NCBI GenBank assembly: GCA_034401795.1
Contig: CM067363.1
Location: forward strand, 28,328,930 to 28,392,929
DNA from: Chaetoderma sp. LZ-2023a
Lineage: Eukaryota; Mollusca; Caudofoveata; Chaetodermatida; Chaetodermatidae
Direction: 5' to 3'
Length of the DNA: 64,000 nucleotides
Each line of letters starts with the position of its first letter. Positions within the stretch are counted from its first letter, which is position 1. Below, piece by piece: positions 23,191 to 34,599 of this stretch. The notes under the pieces were generated by a model. It did not search any database, had not been told where the DNA came from, and saw nothing but the letters and a program-made list of their open reading frames with translations. A program made the position numbers and the translations under genes.

Positions 23191-23299
23191 GACCTAGATG
23201 CTCTCAGATGGCATCTCCTGCAGATCTGTAAGTAGATGTAGATAATTAGTTGATTGACAAATTTTTCTATTTTATTCATTTTCTACCATGCTATATAGC

Positions 23300-23430
23300 T
23301 CAGCTATGGAATATTTTGAATGTAATTTGCCTGTGTACTGTTACTGCCTATGGTATTAAAGCACACGCCTATGGCAGCATCATCTCCCAGCCAAATTAGT
23401 TTCGAAATGTTCAACATGGTTTATAGGAGA
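23300..23430. mobile_element. Old MITE-A-type hairpin
   Basis: An eroded palindrome, GGAATATTTTGAATGTAATT against AATTAGTTTCGAAATGTTCA, separated by about 50 bp. Confidence 0.55.
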
Positions 23431-23675
23431 GTGATTTACCTGCACAGCAGGTTCAATATGACAACGTTTTAACTGCATATAATCACCATAATCACTGCAT
23501 ATATTGGATTGAAAACTGAACATTTTGGGAAGACTGTACTCTTATGTTATCTCCCTCCTGCCATGATATAAACATATATCCAGTACGCACTAGGTCGCTT
23601 GCCGAATTTGTATCAGCTGGATTGAATCATTTCAATAAAACGTATTTACTGAAGGAGACATTGCTTTCGTTAGAT

Positions 23676-24082
23676 CCTCTTGCGTTGGCTTAGCGCTTTA
23701 ATGGTCGAGACCCACATAAACGGACTATGCAGTTGTCTTGAGGAATGTCAATTTTATCATTCAAGAGAATATGAGTTTTGAAAATTTACCACTGGAATGA
23801 CTGGCTCGGTAATCGAGCCAGCCACTCCAATGCTATTTTTTGTAATAGTCTTCTCTCAGCAGGCAAATAGACACTAGCTAAGGAAGACTGGATTTTCACG
23901 GTCAAGCCGGCCAAAAATCAGCACCTGTAGTGGTTTTGAGTGATGTTTATTTGCACGACAACAGAAAGTTACTTTTGTACATTTTATTGTCAAAATTATA
24001 ATTTTCTTGAAAGATCATTAACGGGTTAATTGATATAAGTAGAATTTTGAGTGCTTTGATGCCCTGTTGACAGAAAGAGATG
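23676..24082 (+). mobile_element. MITE-B, diverged full length
   Basis: Begins CTCTTGCGTTGGCTTAGCGC and ends CTGTTGACAGAAAGAG. The palindrome left arm is GGAATGACTGGCTCGGTAAT; the right arm is eroded (CGAGCCAGCCACTCC). Confidence 0.82.
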
Positions 24083-24462
24083 CTAAACGAAATGGCATAG
24101 ACCTGATTGTACTCATCTCACCGCTAGAAATGGTATGGCGAGTATGTTTAATTTTACAGGAACCGTCACCTCTTACGCTACTAGAAGATATTATGATTTA
24201 TGCCAAGATGGGTGTCTAAAGCATCTACCGGTATGTCTGAGAGTGCATGGTCGTTGATCAATAGTAGTCATGACAATTTATCAATTTCAAATGTAAGGCA
24301 GCACGCAGCAGCTTAACTAGACTTAATTATATTAGCAAATAATAACAACTGCGCAAATTAATACATGTTCACCAGGCATTTTAGCCAGGCTGGTGCAAAA
24401 ATCTATATTAAATTCATACAATGTCGGAAGTAAAAATGATGAGAGCAAAGATTACCTCTCTG

Positions 24463-24876
24463 AATGGACCTTTCCGGTTTTAGCTATACCCCGCCCACCT
24501 CTAGCTAAGCTCCACCCACACTTCGCGGTGTTGAGATTGATCGATCCCCGAATATCCTAAACATAAATTTCCTGAAAACTATACAGGTAAGCTGTTGAAT
24601 ATTTTAAAATTAATTTCACTGGGTGCTGTTGCTGCCCATGGCAACAACAGCGCCCAGTCAAATTAGTTTCAAAATATTCAACAGATAATTTATTAAATGG
24701 TAAAGCCATACAATTCTTATAACAACATATAGTCCGTCTTCAAATACGCGTTCATGACGTACTTATCTACGTCATTCGTGACGTCATAATGACGTCATTC
24801 ACTATGATGTCATTCTACGCGTCACATAGTTGATTATGACGTCATATGATGGATGGATAAAGTGCAAAGGTCCATT
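24463..24876 (-). mobile_element. MITE-A, full-length reference copy
   Basis: Flanked TGAA|TGGACC...GGTCCA|TTCT. Copy 1 has uninterrupted GAATTC at the same point (7,770-7,775), and copy 3 has AAATTG (37,873-37,878), so the insertion is exact at AATT. Order: GC box (CCCCGCCCACC), CAGGTAAGC at about 24,584, palindrome about 24,593-24,685, then TGACGTCA at 24,779, 24,790 and 24,837. No coding capacity. Confidence 0.95.
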
Positions 24877-25540
24877 CTACTGTGCTTGTGCTGTAAGACG
24901 AGTTAATCCGTTTCAGTTTCTTACGGGAATTATATATGAAGATGTGAAACAGGGTTTTAGGCGTCCTATTTTCTTGACATCCGTCAATGACACGGTATGC
25001 ATAATGCATAAGGGATCAATGCCATTGGGGTGTTTTACTTTGGCATATTTCAATACTGTTCCTGTCATCTTGGATCAAATCGTATGCTAGGATTACGTGA
25101 TAACTGATACGCTATTCTTAGTACTTTCAAGTTTTCAAGATGGCCCACAATGGAAATTTCCCACAAAAATAATGCGGATAAGATGTTGAATATTGTGAAA
25201 GGAATGTCATTGCAAGCACTTTCAATTAAATTAGCTTCCAGAGAACATGCATTGAATTGTTACTGATATATTAGGTGTTTTTTGGAACGACACCCTACAA
25301 CCGCCCCCCCCCCACAACCCCAACCCCCACTCCCTGCCCCCACCCCCACCCCACCCCTATCTTATCCGGGCAGATTGTTAAATGACTGAATAAGATCTTA
25401 AGCGCTGATCATATTTTACGTAAAGCGATTGTCTTAAGAAGACCCTTAGGGATGTTGTAGCATATGATGTATTGATATATCGAGATTTGATCACATTAAT
25501 ATCACAATATTAGGCAGGGCATTATCGAGCGAGCAAAGTT
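24877..25540 (+). repeat. End of tandem-unit copy 2
   Basis: Positions 24,877-25,100 continue block g (GACGAGTTAATCCGTTTC, ATATGAAGATGT, GCATAATGCATAAG), matching 7,785-7,905 and 37,895-38,098. Positions 25,100-25,540 match 8,340-9,230 and 38,540-38,690 in patches. Confidence 0.7.
25298..25366 (-). repeat. C-rich tract (G-quadruplex-prone on minus strand)
   Basis: Multiple runs of four or more C separated by one or two bases. The minus strand has the repeated G-run spacing expected of G-quadruplexes. Confidence 0.85.
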
Positions 25541-25860
25541 AATACCTGAGCCAAAGTTAATACATACCATTTGCTAGGACAAATTGGCGGTCAAGTCCGG
25601 CTAACTGACTTTAATATTTTGAAACATATGATGGAGAGGTTTATATTTGTATGTGCTTGTATTATGCATGTGATTTCGGAGGTACATCATATTAATTTGA
25701 AAACAATTGCACAGGTAAGTTTTGGGAAATTGAAAATCAATGTGAAAGGACCCCGGTCAATTTAGTTTGTAAATGATCAAATGGATATAGATTACAACAT
25801 AAATGGTACTTCAGTCTATCTGTGTCACGTGGTTAAACAATTGTCATATTATATAATACA
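25541..25860. other. Spacer between tandem copies 2 and 3
   Basis: AT-rich, with an isolated CACAGGTAAGTTTTGG near 25,709 that resembles the MITE-A donor segment. No gene recognised. Confidence 0.4.
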
Positions 25861-25863
25861 AAT

Positions 25864-25900
25864 GGGGGTGGGGTGGGGTGGGGTGAGGGGTGGGGTGTTT
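25864..25900 (+). repeat. G-rich tract (G-quadruplex-prone)
   Basis: Seven runs of G4-G5 spaced by single bases (GGGGTGGGGTGGGGTG pattern), on the strand opposite to the C-rich tract 500 bp upstream. Confidence 0.9.
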
Positions 25901-25920
25901 ATTCGTTCAGCAACAACTTT

Positions 25921-25960
25921 AAACCCTCATGTGTCAACTTAACCCTTTAATAGTCAAACT
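25921..25960 (+). mobile_element. MITE-B terminus leading into the TGCG array
   Basis: AACCCTCATGTGTCAACTTA then ACCCTTTAATAGTCAAACTG is the standard MITE-B start. It runs directly into GTGTGTGCGTGCG, so the microsatellite grew inside or replaced the rest of a MITE-B. Confidence 0.75.
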
Positions 25961-26632
<672 letters not shown>

Positions 26633-26639
26633 CAGTAAG

Positions 26640-27439
26640 AGGAAGAGGTTTTTGTGATCGGGTCTGTCTGTCGGTCTGTGTGTCTGTGTGTACATCCATC
26701 CACTATCTAAAAAATTACGGATACAACATAGATCAAATTTAAACACAGGGAACTTGCCATGCAAGAGGATTTTCAGACGGTGGTCGTGATCCACATCCGG
26801 AACCTGGAACGATTCAGATTATATTCTAGATCTATTCTGGATCTATGGATATTTAGGAAACTACTGATCCGATTTTGCTCAAATCTTAACACAACAAAGG
26901 GTGCGATCATACCGTAGAAGTCCACAACTGTATCCGTGATCCAGAGAAATCTGGAAAATAAAGAAAAATCCAGAAAATTCGAAAAATCCGGAAAACCCGA
27001 AAACTGCTTACAATGCGACAAAAAATGGAGGGCGAGGATCTGTAATCTCTGATTTCTCTTGTGTGATCGGTAAACGGGACAAGCCAACCCAGTGCCAAAA
27101 GCATGCACGATGGTAGACACCGATAAGACACGATTTACCCTCTCTGCACATGCGCCAGACCATTGTGAGTACCACCGTAATAGACAGGGATTTCTTTCTA
27201 ACGGGCTTCATGGCTGAGTGGACACTTTTAGCCTGCACATACGATCTTTGAACGACTTCTTCCTCACGTAATGGCCATGATCATACAAGTTTCCGATAAT
27301 GTTTGGTACCTCTGGAAAGCTTGAGCTTTCCGCTTCCTCACCACGATAATGCCAGGTCAAAACGGAAAAGGAGCGACTTATAAATACGGGATACCCAGAC
27401 ATTCCCTGAGAGAAAATAACTTGAAACATAACTCACCAT
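26640..27439. other. Unassigned spacer with low-complexity GGA/TCC-type words
   Basis: Repeated words such as ATCTGGAAAAT, GAAAAATCC and GGATCTATGG suggest a degenerate repeat at 26,770-27,000. Three overlapping minus-strand frames of 73-115 codons (26,773-27,429) show no domain, no shared frame and no splice evidence. Confidence 0.4.
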
Positions 27440-28223
27440 TAAACTTGCTGACTCTAGCTAAACTCTATGGATACTACTGGGAGTATAAGAACGACCCCCG
27501 ATAGTCTGTTGTTCACTAAGGAAAGTTTCCCATTCGCTGAGAGATAATGAGAAACAGAACTTGTAGGCTCTCTCGCTACCACCCGACTTCGACAGCACAA
27601 TACTGATTCACGCTACGTATGGCCATTCCCTGCGGACATTTCCCATTCTAGAAGCTACGACCAGCCTCCAACATCTTTTACGCCAACCAACAGGTCATGC
27701 GACCCGTATTCTAAGGGTATATTTTTTATGGAGATCCATTAGTTTAAACTTTCGCGCCACCACACTGAGAATCTTCAAACATGTCCCATTAGGCTAAACC
27801 TGTCGACACGAGCGACGAAGCCGCTCCTAGTTGGCACTAAGTTTGTTCATTTTGAGACTACTTGGCCAGCGGTCAGGATAAACCTTTTAGGTAGTTACTT
27901 GGTCTAGCGGTTAACCCCGGTTCTGAGCAACTGAACCAGATAACTGCTGCATCGCTGAAATCTTTTCCAAGCTCGAAGTGTCTTCTTAGCGCCCCGACTC
28001 GGCAAAGGCTCCACTAAGCTGTTTCCTCAGTTAGTTATTCGCGCCTGTTCGTGCCTCTGAAACTGTGCGGGTCACTTATCGTACCGCATCAAGCACTTTT
28101 TGATGTCGTGCAGGGCGATCTAGACTCTGAGTGGAAGGCTCACCTTACCCTGTGAGGGAAGAGGTTCTCGCATAGACTAAGTGAGCACGTCCTTCTGCAG
28201 CTGACTGAGGCCTTAAACCGAAC

Positions 28224-28228
<5 letters not shown>
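27440..28228. other. Compositionally distinct GC-richer island of unknown origin
   Basis: Base composition is visibly more balanced than the AT-rich neighbours. No long open frame, no second copy in the window and no recognised family. A pol III A-box-like word (TGGTCTAGCGG, 27,899) lacks a matching B box. It ends at a GA repeat and lies between tandem copies 2 and 3. Confidence 0.5.

Positions 28229-28265
<37 letters not shown>
28229..28265. repeat. (GA)n microsatellite
   Basis: About 18 GA units at the end of the GC-richer island. Confidence 0.95.
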
Positions 28266-28267
<2 letters not shown>

Positions 28268-28904
28268 TGCGAATGGGACAGCGGCGTCTCAGACACACTC
28301 TTGTTTTATTTTATACACATATCCACATATGAGCAACCTCTATAATGAAAACCATACATCTAAAAGACACATGTTTTGGATACACACGATTGCAGTTCAT
28401 AAAATAGGATCACTAATATTTTATATGCATTATTTTCTTAGTTTGTGTTTATGCCAATTTGCTTAATGCCTATCTATGCATGAACAAAGTTCTATGACAT
28501 GTAATATTTCTGGTGAGATGTTTACACTCATGAGTTCATTAATGTCCAGACAAGATCACACATAGTATGACGGAATTCACGTATCTTAATCATACAATGT
28601 AATTATCTTAAATCATGTGAGGCTATTTGAATTGAGGTGTCAAGTGGCCATTTTCCCATATAGATTGGTGCCAGTGGCGTCGACATTTCTCCTTGTGAAC
28701 CGACCATGAACAGAAGCACGTGACGTAACAAGAGGCCTAATGAGCCTGTGTCGCTCACCTGGAGCATTACGCATTTTTGTCACAATTGTTGGTGAGTGGC
28801 TCTGTTGTCTTCTAAATGAGTTGGTGGATATTTTTGCAGGTCTAATATGGCCGCCAAACATGCTTTTTCGATTGGGCCACTGCAGCCATGTTTCTGACGT
28901 AGCA

Positions 28905-30025
28905 CCTTCCCTTGAAAAACTTTAATGGCACTCAGTGCCTAATCATATCTCCGAAATTTCGCCCCAATCCGCTCAGTGGTTCTGGAGTCATTTTGGCAAA
29001 AATGTGATCATCCAAGATGGTCAGCAAACCATTTGGCCAATCAAGTTCCCATGAACAAACTTGGTGCAGCTCTTGCCCTAGATGATATTTGATGCGTTTT
29101 GAATTGATCCCCCAAAGCGGTTTTGGAGAAGATTTTTAAAGACATTTTAAATCGGCCAGGTTTTTTTACGGATCAACTTCTCTTGAACAAACTTTAATGG
29201 CCCTTAGTCCTTAATCATATATTACAAATTTCGGCCTGAACACTTCAGCGATTCTGGGGAAGGAGCCGTTTTTGCGAAAACGAGGTCATCCAAGATGACC
29301 GCTGAACCATTTAGTCAATCAAGTTCCCTTGAGCAAACTTTGGTCAGCTCTTACCATGGATCATATTTCATGAGGTCTGAATTGATCCCTCGAACGGTTT
29401 TGGAGATTTTTAAATACATTCCTAAAAATCAGCCAAAATCCAAGATGGCCACCGGCCAAATTGGCCGATCGTCTTCGTTTGAAGAAAATTACATCTCTAT
29501 GCCATACTGATACTTCCTGCCAAAACATAATTCAAATCGGCCCATTGCCTTAGTATGGGCCCATTGCTTTACTATGGGAGACGATGGCGGAGAACAAACC
29601 AAGATCGCAGGAAAACCGTTTATCTGACAGTCTCGAAAGTGGGATATCTGAACTGGCCACACTGATACGCACATAAAAAGCAATTTTTGCCATCAAAATA
29701 CATCAAATACAAAAAAGCCAATATGACCAAGAAACGCTAAATTTTCATTGGTTGATGGCGGCAATGTTTTTTAACGAACAAACTTCTCTTGAACAAACTT
29801 GAAAGGCCCTTGGTCTCTAAGCATATTTCCAAAATTTCAGCTCTATCTCTTCAGCGGTTCAGGAGAAGAAGTCGTTTTCGCGAAAACTAGGTCATCCAAG
29901 ATGGTCGCCAAGCATATCGGCCAATCAGGTTGCCTTGAACAAACTTGGGTTTACCGTTGCCACAGATACTGTGTTATGAGTTTTGAATCAATTCCTCTAG
30001 CGGTTTCGGAGAAGAAGATTTTTTA
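28905..30025 (+). repeat. Diverged dimeric tandem array
   Basis: Half-units of about 130-150 bp begin with CTTGAACAAACTTT (28,911; 29,041; 29,172; 29,325; 29,789; 29,932). Alternate halves carry ATCATCCAAGATGG followed by CCAATCAAGTTCCC (29,006; 29,284; 29,890). The dimer is about 280 bp. Open frames of 60-75 codons through it are repeat artefacts. Family unknown. Confidence 0.8.
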
Positions 30026-30026
30026 A

Positions 30027-30357
30027 CTCTAGCTAAACTCCGTCAACACTTCGCCGTTTTGGGGTTGATGATCACTGAACTCCTTGACTATCAATTTCCA
30101 CCAAACTATACATGTAAGCGGTTGAAATATGTTAAACTATGGCAGCAACAGCGTCCAGTCAAATTCGTTTCAAAATATTCAACAGCATGTTTATTAAATA
30201 GCAAAGACATACAATTCGTACAACGTATTGTACTAATAAGTGCTTAAGACGGACTAAATAGAGTCATTCACGCTGTAAGTTATTATGACGTCATCATACA
30301 CGTCACGTAGTTGATTATGACGTCATATGAGGAGATGGATAAACCGAAAAGGTCCAC
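30027..30357 (-). mobile_element. MITE-A, outer end and one arm lost
   Basis: Starts at ACTCTAGCTAAACTCC inside the tandem array. One palindrome arm is lost (GGCAGCAACAGCG follows directly). Two TGACGTCA sites lie near 30,288 and 30,318, and it ends AAAAGGTCCA. Confidence 0.88.
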
Positions 30358-30496
30358 GGAAAATGTAATTAATGAGTGAAGCAATATTTGCAGCGCAGCC
30401 CGCGCATGCCTAGTGAATACCCATGCTGTTAGATGTCCGCATATACCAGCATCCCTATTCCCACGAGCATGCTCGAGATCAGTATCACTGTTAATT

Positions 30497-30713
30497 TTAC
30501 GCCTTTAAATGACTATATTTGGTCAAAAAATTAAAACATTTACTTATAACATTTTCATTTGCAGGCCAAGATAATACTATGTTTTAAGATTTCTCACTGG
30601 AATGACGGGCTCGGGAAATATTCAAAAATAATCTTCTCTTGGCCTGCAAATGTACATTCCCAAAGATCACTACAGAGGCCAGTTTTGACCCGCTTCGTCA
30701 TGAAAATGTTTAA
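30497..30713 (+). mobile_element. MITE-B, palindrome centre deleted
   Basis: The left arm TCACTGGAATGACGGGCTCGG joins GAAATATTCAAAAATAATC, so the centre and part of the right arm are absent. CTTCTCTTGGCCTGCAAATG is retained. Confidence 0.85.
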
Positions 30714-30839
30714 AATAGTATTTAATGTCAAATTACTCACAGACTTTGTAATTGTAATTGAAAGATTAACACGCTCTGAATAGATGCAGGTTATTCAATG
30801 GGTTAATGAATCTATACTGTGCATGCGTGGGCGTATGTA

Positions 30840-30844
30840 TGCGC

Positions 30845-30925
<81 letters not shown>

Positions 30926-30935
30926 CGCGTGCGCG
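30840..30935. repeat. (GT)n / (GC)n microsatellite
   Basis: About 85 bp of GT followed by a short GC run, Z-DNA-prone. Frames of 62-103 codons here are artefacts. Confidence 0.95.
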
Positions 30936-31119
30936 TGTGTGTCTCTGAGTGTGTGGAGTGCCGTAGGGGTGGGGTTGGAACGGTGGAGTACGGGGGATTC
31001 CGGATGAATCTCATAATAATGAGAATGTTTGGACAACAATTATTTCAAAGGTCAGATTACACGACAATAATCTGTCATCAAACTGGAACATCAGTTTATC
31101 AATCACGCCGGCAATGACT

Positions 31120-31690
31120 TAAGCATACAATCAGGATATCGGAACGTTGCTTAATCCGCGCTCTGATAAAGGTAAACTTCCTAGGTTCATGTTTGTTCAA
31201 TGTGGTATTTGTAGCCTCATTACGGAGTCAATATGTAAAATGATATAGCCCCAAGCTGCCTTAAGCGACCACCTTACACTGCATACAGATGTGGTCACTG
31301 AAGACAGGCTGTCTCACAATGAAGGTCAACCACAGTAGGATATGCCATTAGGCTCAGAAGATGCTGGTTCTTTAAGAGAGGTAGCCGCTTTATCCAGGTG
31401 AATTACCATAGGAGTATGCCATGAGTGGTCAAAAGATGGCGGTTCTTTTAGAGATGTGGTCTCTTTGATACAGGTCATGCACCGCCCATCTTAAAGAACC
31501 ACCACCTTTTGGCGCTAACGTTTAGAGTGTCTCTGTAGCCTGTAGGCAACATTATCACCACATGGATAAATAATTGACAGCTTGCTGAACAAAGACCTTT
31601 CCTTTGTGTTGCTCTGTTCTTTTTCCTGTTATCATTATGAACAACAAATACGACGTTTGTTTTTTACATTACGAAGAAAATTAGCTGATT
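31120..31690 (+). repeat. Tandem-unit block with pogo-like relics, copy 3
   Basis: Matches 11,815-12,250 and is longer by about 120 bp, because a segment with GGTCAAAAGATGGCGG and its inverse CCGCCCATCTTAAAG is present only here. This reads as a further small inverted-repeat element. Confidence 0.65.
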
Positions 31691-32352
31691 GATTGATGCT
31701 GTGTGGATGAGTAAATATCATAATAGCGGACTGAGATTTGGTATGGGAGCAGCTTAGTGCACGGGAATGCTACACGTCTTCTTGGACACAAAGTGTATCA
31801 AATTCAAAGGAAGCACAAAAGAAAGTTGATAAATATATGTTGAAATTAATTTGACTACGAACAGTTATTATCCCTCCAAGAACTTCGGAAACCACGTAAC
31901 AATTAAATGGTAAATCAGATATACCTCCTCAAATCTTAACATTTCTAGGAAGCATTGAAAGGACTATTTATTTGCAACATACAACTAGTATAAGTCGGTT
32001 TCTCAATACGTCACTCAGTCCCTTACACTGGTTTTACTCCTTCATAGTCTGAAAATGCATCAGCTATTTAGCACAGGACATCCATTATCTATCCCTGGCA
32101 TATAGACAGCATGCTGATCGATATTTTAAATAGATTTACTGAATCAATGCTATTGCTACCTGGTAATCAGATTATGTCACACTCAGTCCGAAGATACCAT
32201 ACACAACTTTCAGATTAGTAATAGAAAGGATATTCACTTAAACACCTAACGCCATATTACCATTTTAAGGATCTAAAAGATGTATGAGCCAGCTAGTAAA
32301 ATCCTTTGAGATCATTTGCAATTAATCATCAACATCTATATGGGAGCCAAAG

Positions 32353-32738
32353 AATGGACCTTTTCAGTTATCCATTCATCATATGACGTCATTATCAACT
32401 ATGTGAAGTGTAGGATGACGTCATAATCGATGATGGCATGAATGGCGTACATAAGTACGTCACGAAGGCTTAATTGAAGACGGACTAAGCGTTGCTGTAC
32501 GAATTATATACCTTTATTATTTAATAAACTTTCTGTTAACTGCTTTAGAACTAATTTGACTGGCGCTGTTGCCAGATTAGTTTCAAAATTATAAACAGCT
32601 TACCTATATAGTTTTCTGGAAATTGAATTTTAATTGATAGTCAGTAATTTAAGGGTTCGATCGATCCCAAGACGGAAGAAGAGTGGGTGGAGCTTAGCTT
32701 GAGATGGGACGGCATGGCAAAAACTGGAAAGGTCCATA
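32353..32738 (+). mobile_element. MITE-A, shared with tandem copy 2
   Basis: The positional counterpart of 17,632-18,031. The palindrome is reduced to GGCGCTGTTGCCAG. TGACGTCA near 32,385 and 32,417. Ends AAACTGGAAAGGTCCA. Confidence 0.9.
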
Positions 32739-32754
32739 TTCACATGTACAGGGT

Positions 32755-33100
32755 GGGTCCATCTCTAACTATGCCTTGTACATTTCTAACTAAGCTCCTC
32801 CCACTGTTGGTCCACATACTAACCCATTTAATACAGAAATTCCAGAATAACTATGCTAAGGAAGGTATACAGGTAAGCTGTTAAATTCATTTGAAATTAA
32901 TTTGACTGAGTGAAGGTTATACCAATATTAGTTTCAAAATATTCAACACAATTGTAAATTCACAGAATACATTCATATCAAACACTTGCCATTTCCACTT
33001 CTGTGACAGACGTACATCACGCCATTGTGACGTCATCTATCAAGTGATCTATATGGATCATGATGTCAGATACTTAAGTGACAGATCACATCCAGCTATT
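32755..33100 (-). mobile_element. Old MITE-A relative, shared with copy 2
   Basis: The counterpart of 18,064-18,440. It retains ATACAGGTAAGCTG (donor-like) at 32,868 and TGACGTCA near 33,029. Confidence 0.65.
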
Positions 33101-34599
33101 GCAAATGCATCAACAAACAATCCTATATCGCTTTGGATATTTAGAGACATATTTAACTTAAATGCGCCTTAAGTAGCCCTTTCCCCAACATTGAGCAGCA
33201 ATGTGATAGGCAAGATAACCTCCGTAAAAATGCAAGTCTGGGCTTAGCCCTTTAACACAAACAGAACTGAGGCGACAAATCGTTTATGATGCACAGAACA
33301 AGTCTGTTGACAATTTTGAAATTAATTGGCAACAGCTTCAAGTCGAATTAGTTCCAACATATTCAACAGCTTTACTATATAGTGGTCTTGAAAATTGAAT
33401 CACGTGTTAAATGGTTAGGCGCATTAATCTCACATCCTACATATTAATTAGCACCATGGATATAAGCTCGTAGCTCATGTAAATTTTCGATCCAATAATG
33501 GATAGGTCGGGAGTACTATGGCGAAGAAATTTTGATTACAAAGACCTTCTTATGCTAAGTCAAATGACAATGTAATGTGCAGATCCAAACATCAGTCATC
33601 TAGGCAAATGTTCTACCTTTGAAATAGCAATAATGGTTGATTTAAACCAGACATCAGAGGACAGTGGCGTTTAACTCGATATTATGTATTTTGCATGAAA
33701 TGTTTTCTGTCTATACTCGTATCATACATAACTACCGAGGTATCCATTGGCGTACACATGCAAATGTATATATTAGTTGGCAGATGCTTTTACCGCCTGG
33801 TCATCGCCCTGTTTCATAGCATGATGTGTAAGATGAGACTTGGCAGAACATCTGATAAAGATGTCAGGTATGTGTTGATATTAAAGACACGTCAACGTCC
33901 GCCATGTGACCATCGTCAACAATTTCAACTCAGGCCATGCCTTTAAAGGGGAATGGTTCAAATAAATAACAAATAACATAGAATAGCTTGGTACATCGTA
34001 TATCTTTACCTTTACCCTAATCATGTTTGACAAAGTCATGCCGTAGAAGCATAACTATATCTAATGGACCTTTCCAGTGTTAGCCCCGCCCCTCTCTAGC
34101 CAATCAATTTCCAGAAAACTATGCAAATAATCTGTTAAATATTTTGAAACTAATTAGATTTAAAATATCCACCGGAATGTTAATGAAATAGTAAAGGCAT
34201 GCAATTCGTACACCGTGTCGAACTCTTAAATGTTTAAGACAGACTAAATCGAGTCATTCATGATGTAATTGATTATGTCGTCATCCTACGCATCACGTAG
34301 TAGTTGAATATGGCGACAGATGATGGGTGGATAAACTGGTAAGGTCCATTGCATACATGTATGATGCAACACACGCCGCATGTGGCCACTTCAGTACATC
34401 AGTAGATACTACTAGTGAAGGGCAGCAAAGTACTGAGGACATGGCTCAGGCGAAATCACTGTTACAATGCTTTGATAGTAATAAGAAGGTATGGTATGCC
34501 TAATCACTTATTGCAGGGTTGGAGTACCGGCTTTGACATTCGTCTCAATACCGACCGTGTACTTGGATCTCGTTGGGAATTGCATTCATTGAAGTACCC
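33101..34599 (+). repeat. Tandem-unit central block, copy 3
   Basis: Same order as 18,441-19,669, interrupted only by the MITE-A at 34,063. Confidence 0.75.
34063..34350 (-). mobile_element. MITE-A, internally deleted, private to copy 3
   Basis: Flanked CTAA|TGGACC...GGTCCA|TTGC. The same place reads AATT without insert in copy 1 (4,464), copy 2 (19,345) and copy 4 (39,548). The palindrome is largely deleted. Confidence 0.92.

Larger units (their letters stand above)
10690..25540 (+). repeat. Large tandem unit, copy 2
   Basis: The longest readable copy. It starts with a block at 10,700-11,400 that matches 28,400-28,730 (ATTTGGATTGAGGTGTC, GCCAGTGGCGTCGAC-like). It continues through 11,815-12,250 (matching 31,120-31,690), is expanded by a LINE and 2.6 kb of unmatched sequence, and resumes at 17,420 in parallel with 32,095. 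The end near 25,530 (ATTATCGAGCGAGCA) matches 38,655. It has accumulated more insertions than copy 1. Confidence 0.75.

Noticed and set aside
26773-27429. Three overlapping minus-strand frames (73-115 codons) as a gene
   Set aside because: The frames disagree, none contains a recognisable motif, and part lies in degenerate repeat.
27890-27945. tRNA or tRNA-derived SINE (A-box-like TGGTCTAGCGG)
   Set aside because: No B box at the right distance and no cloverleaf can be drawn.
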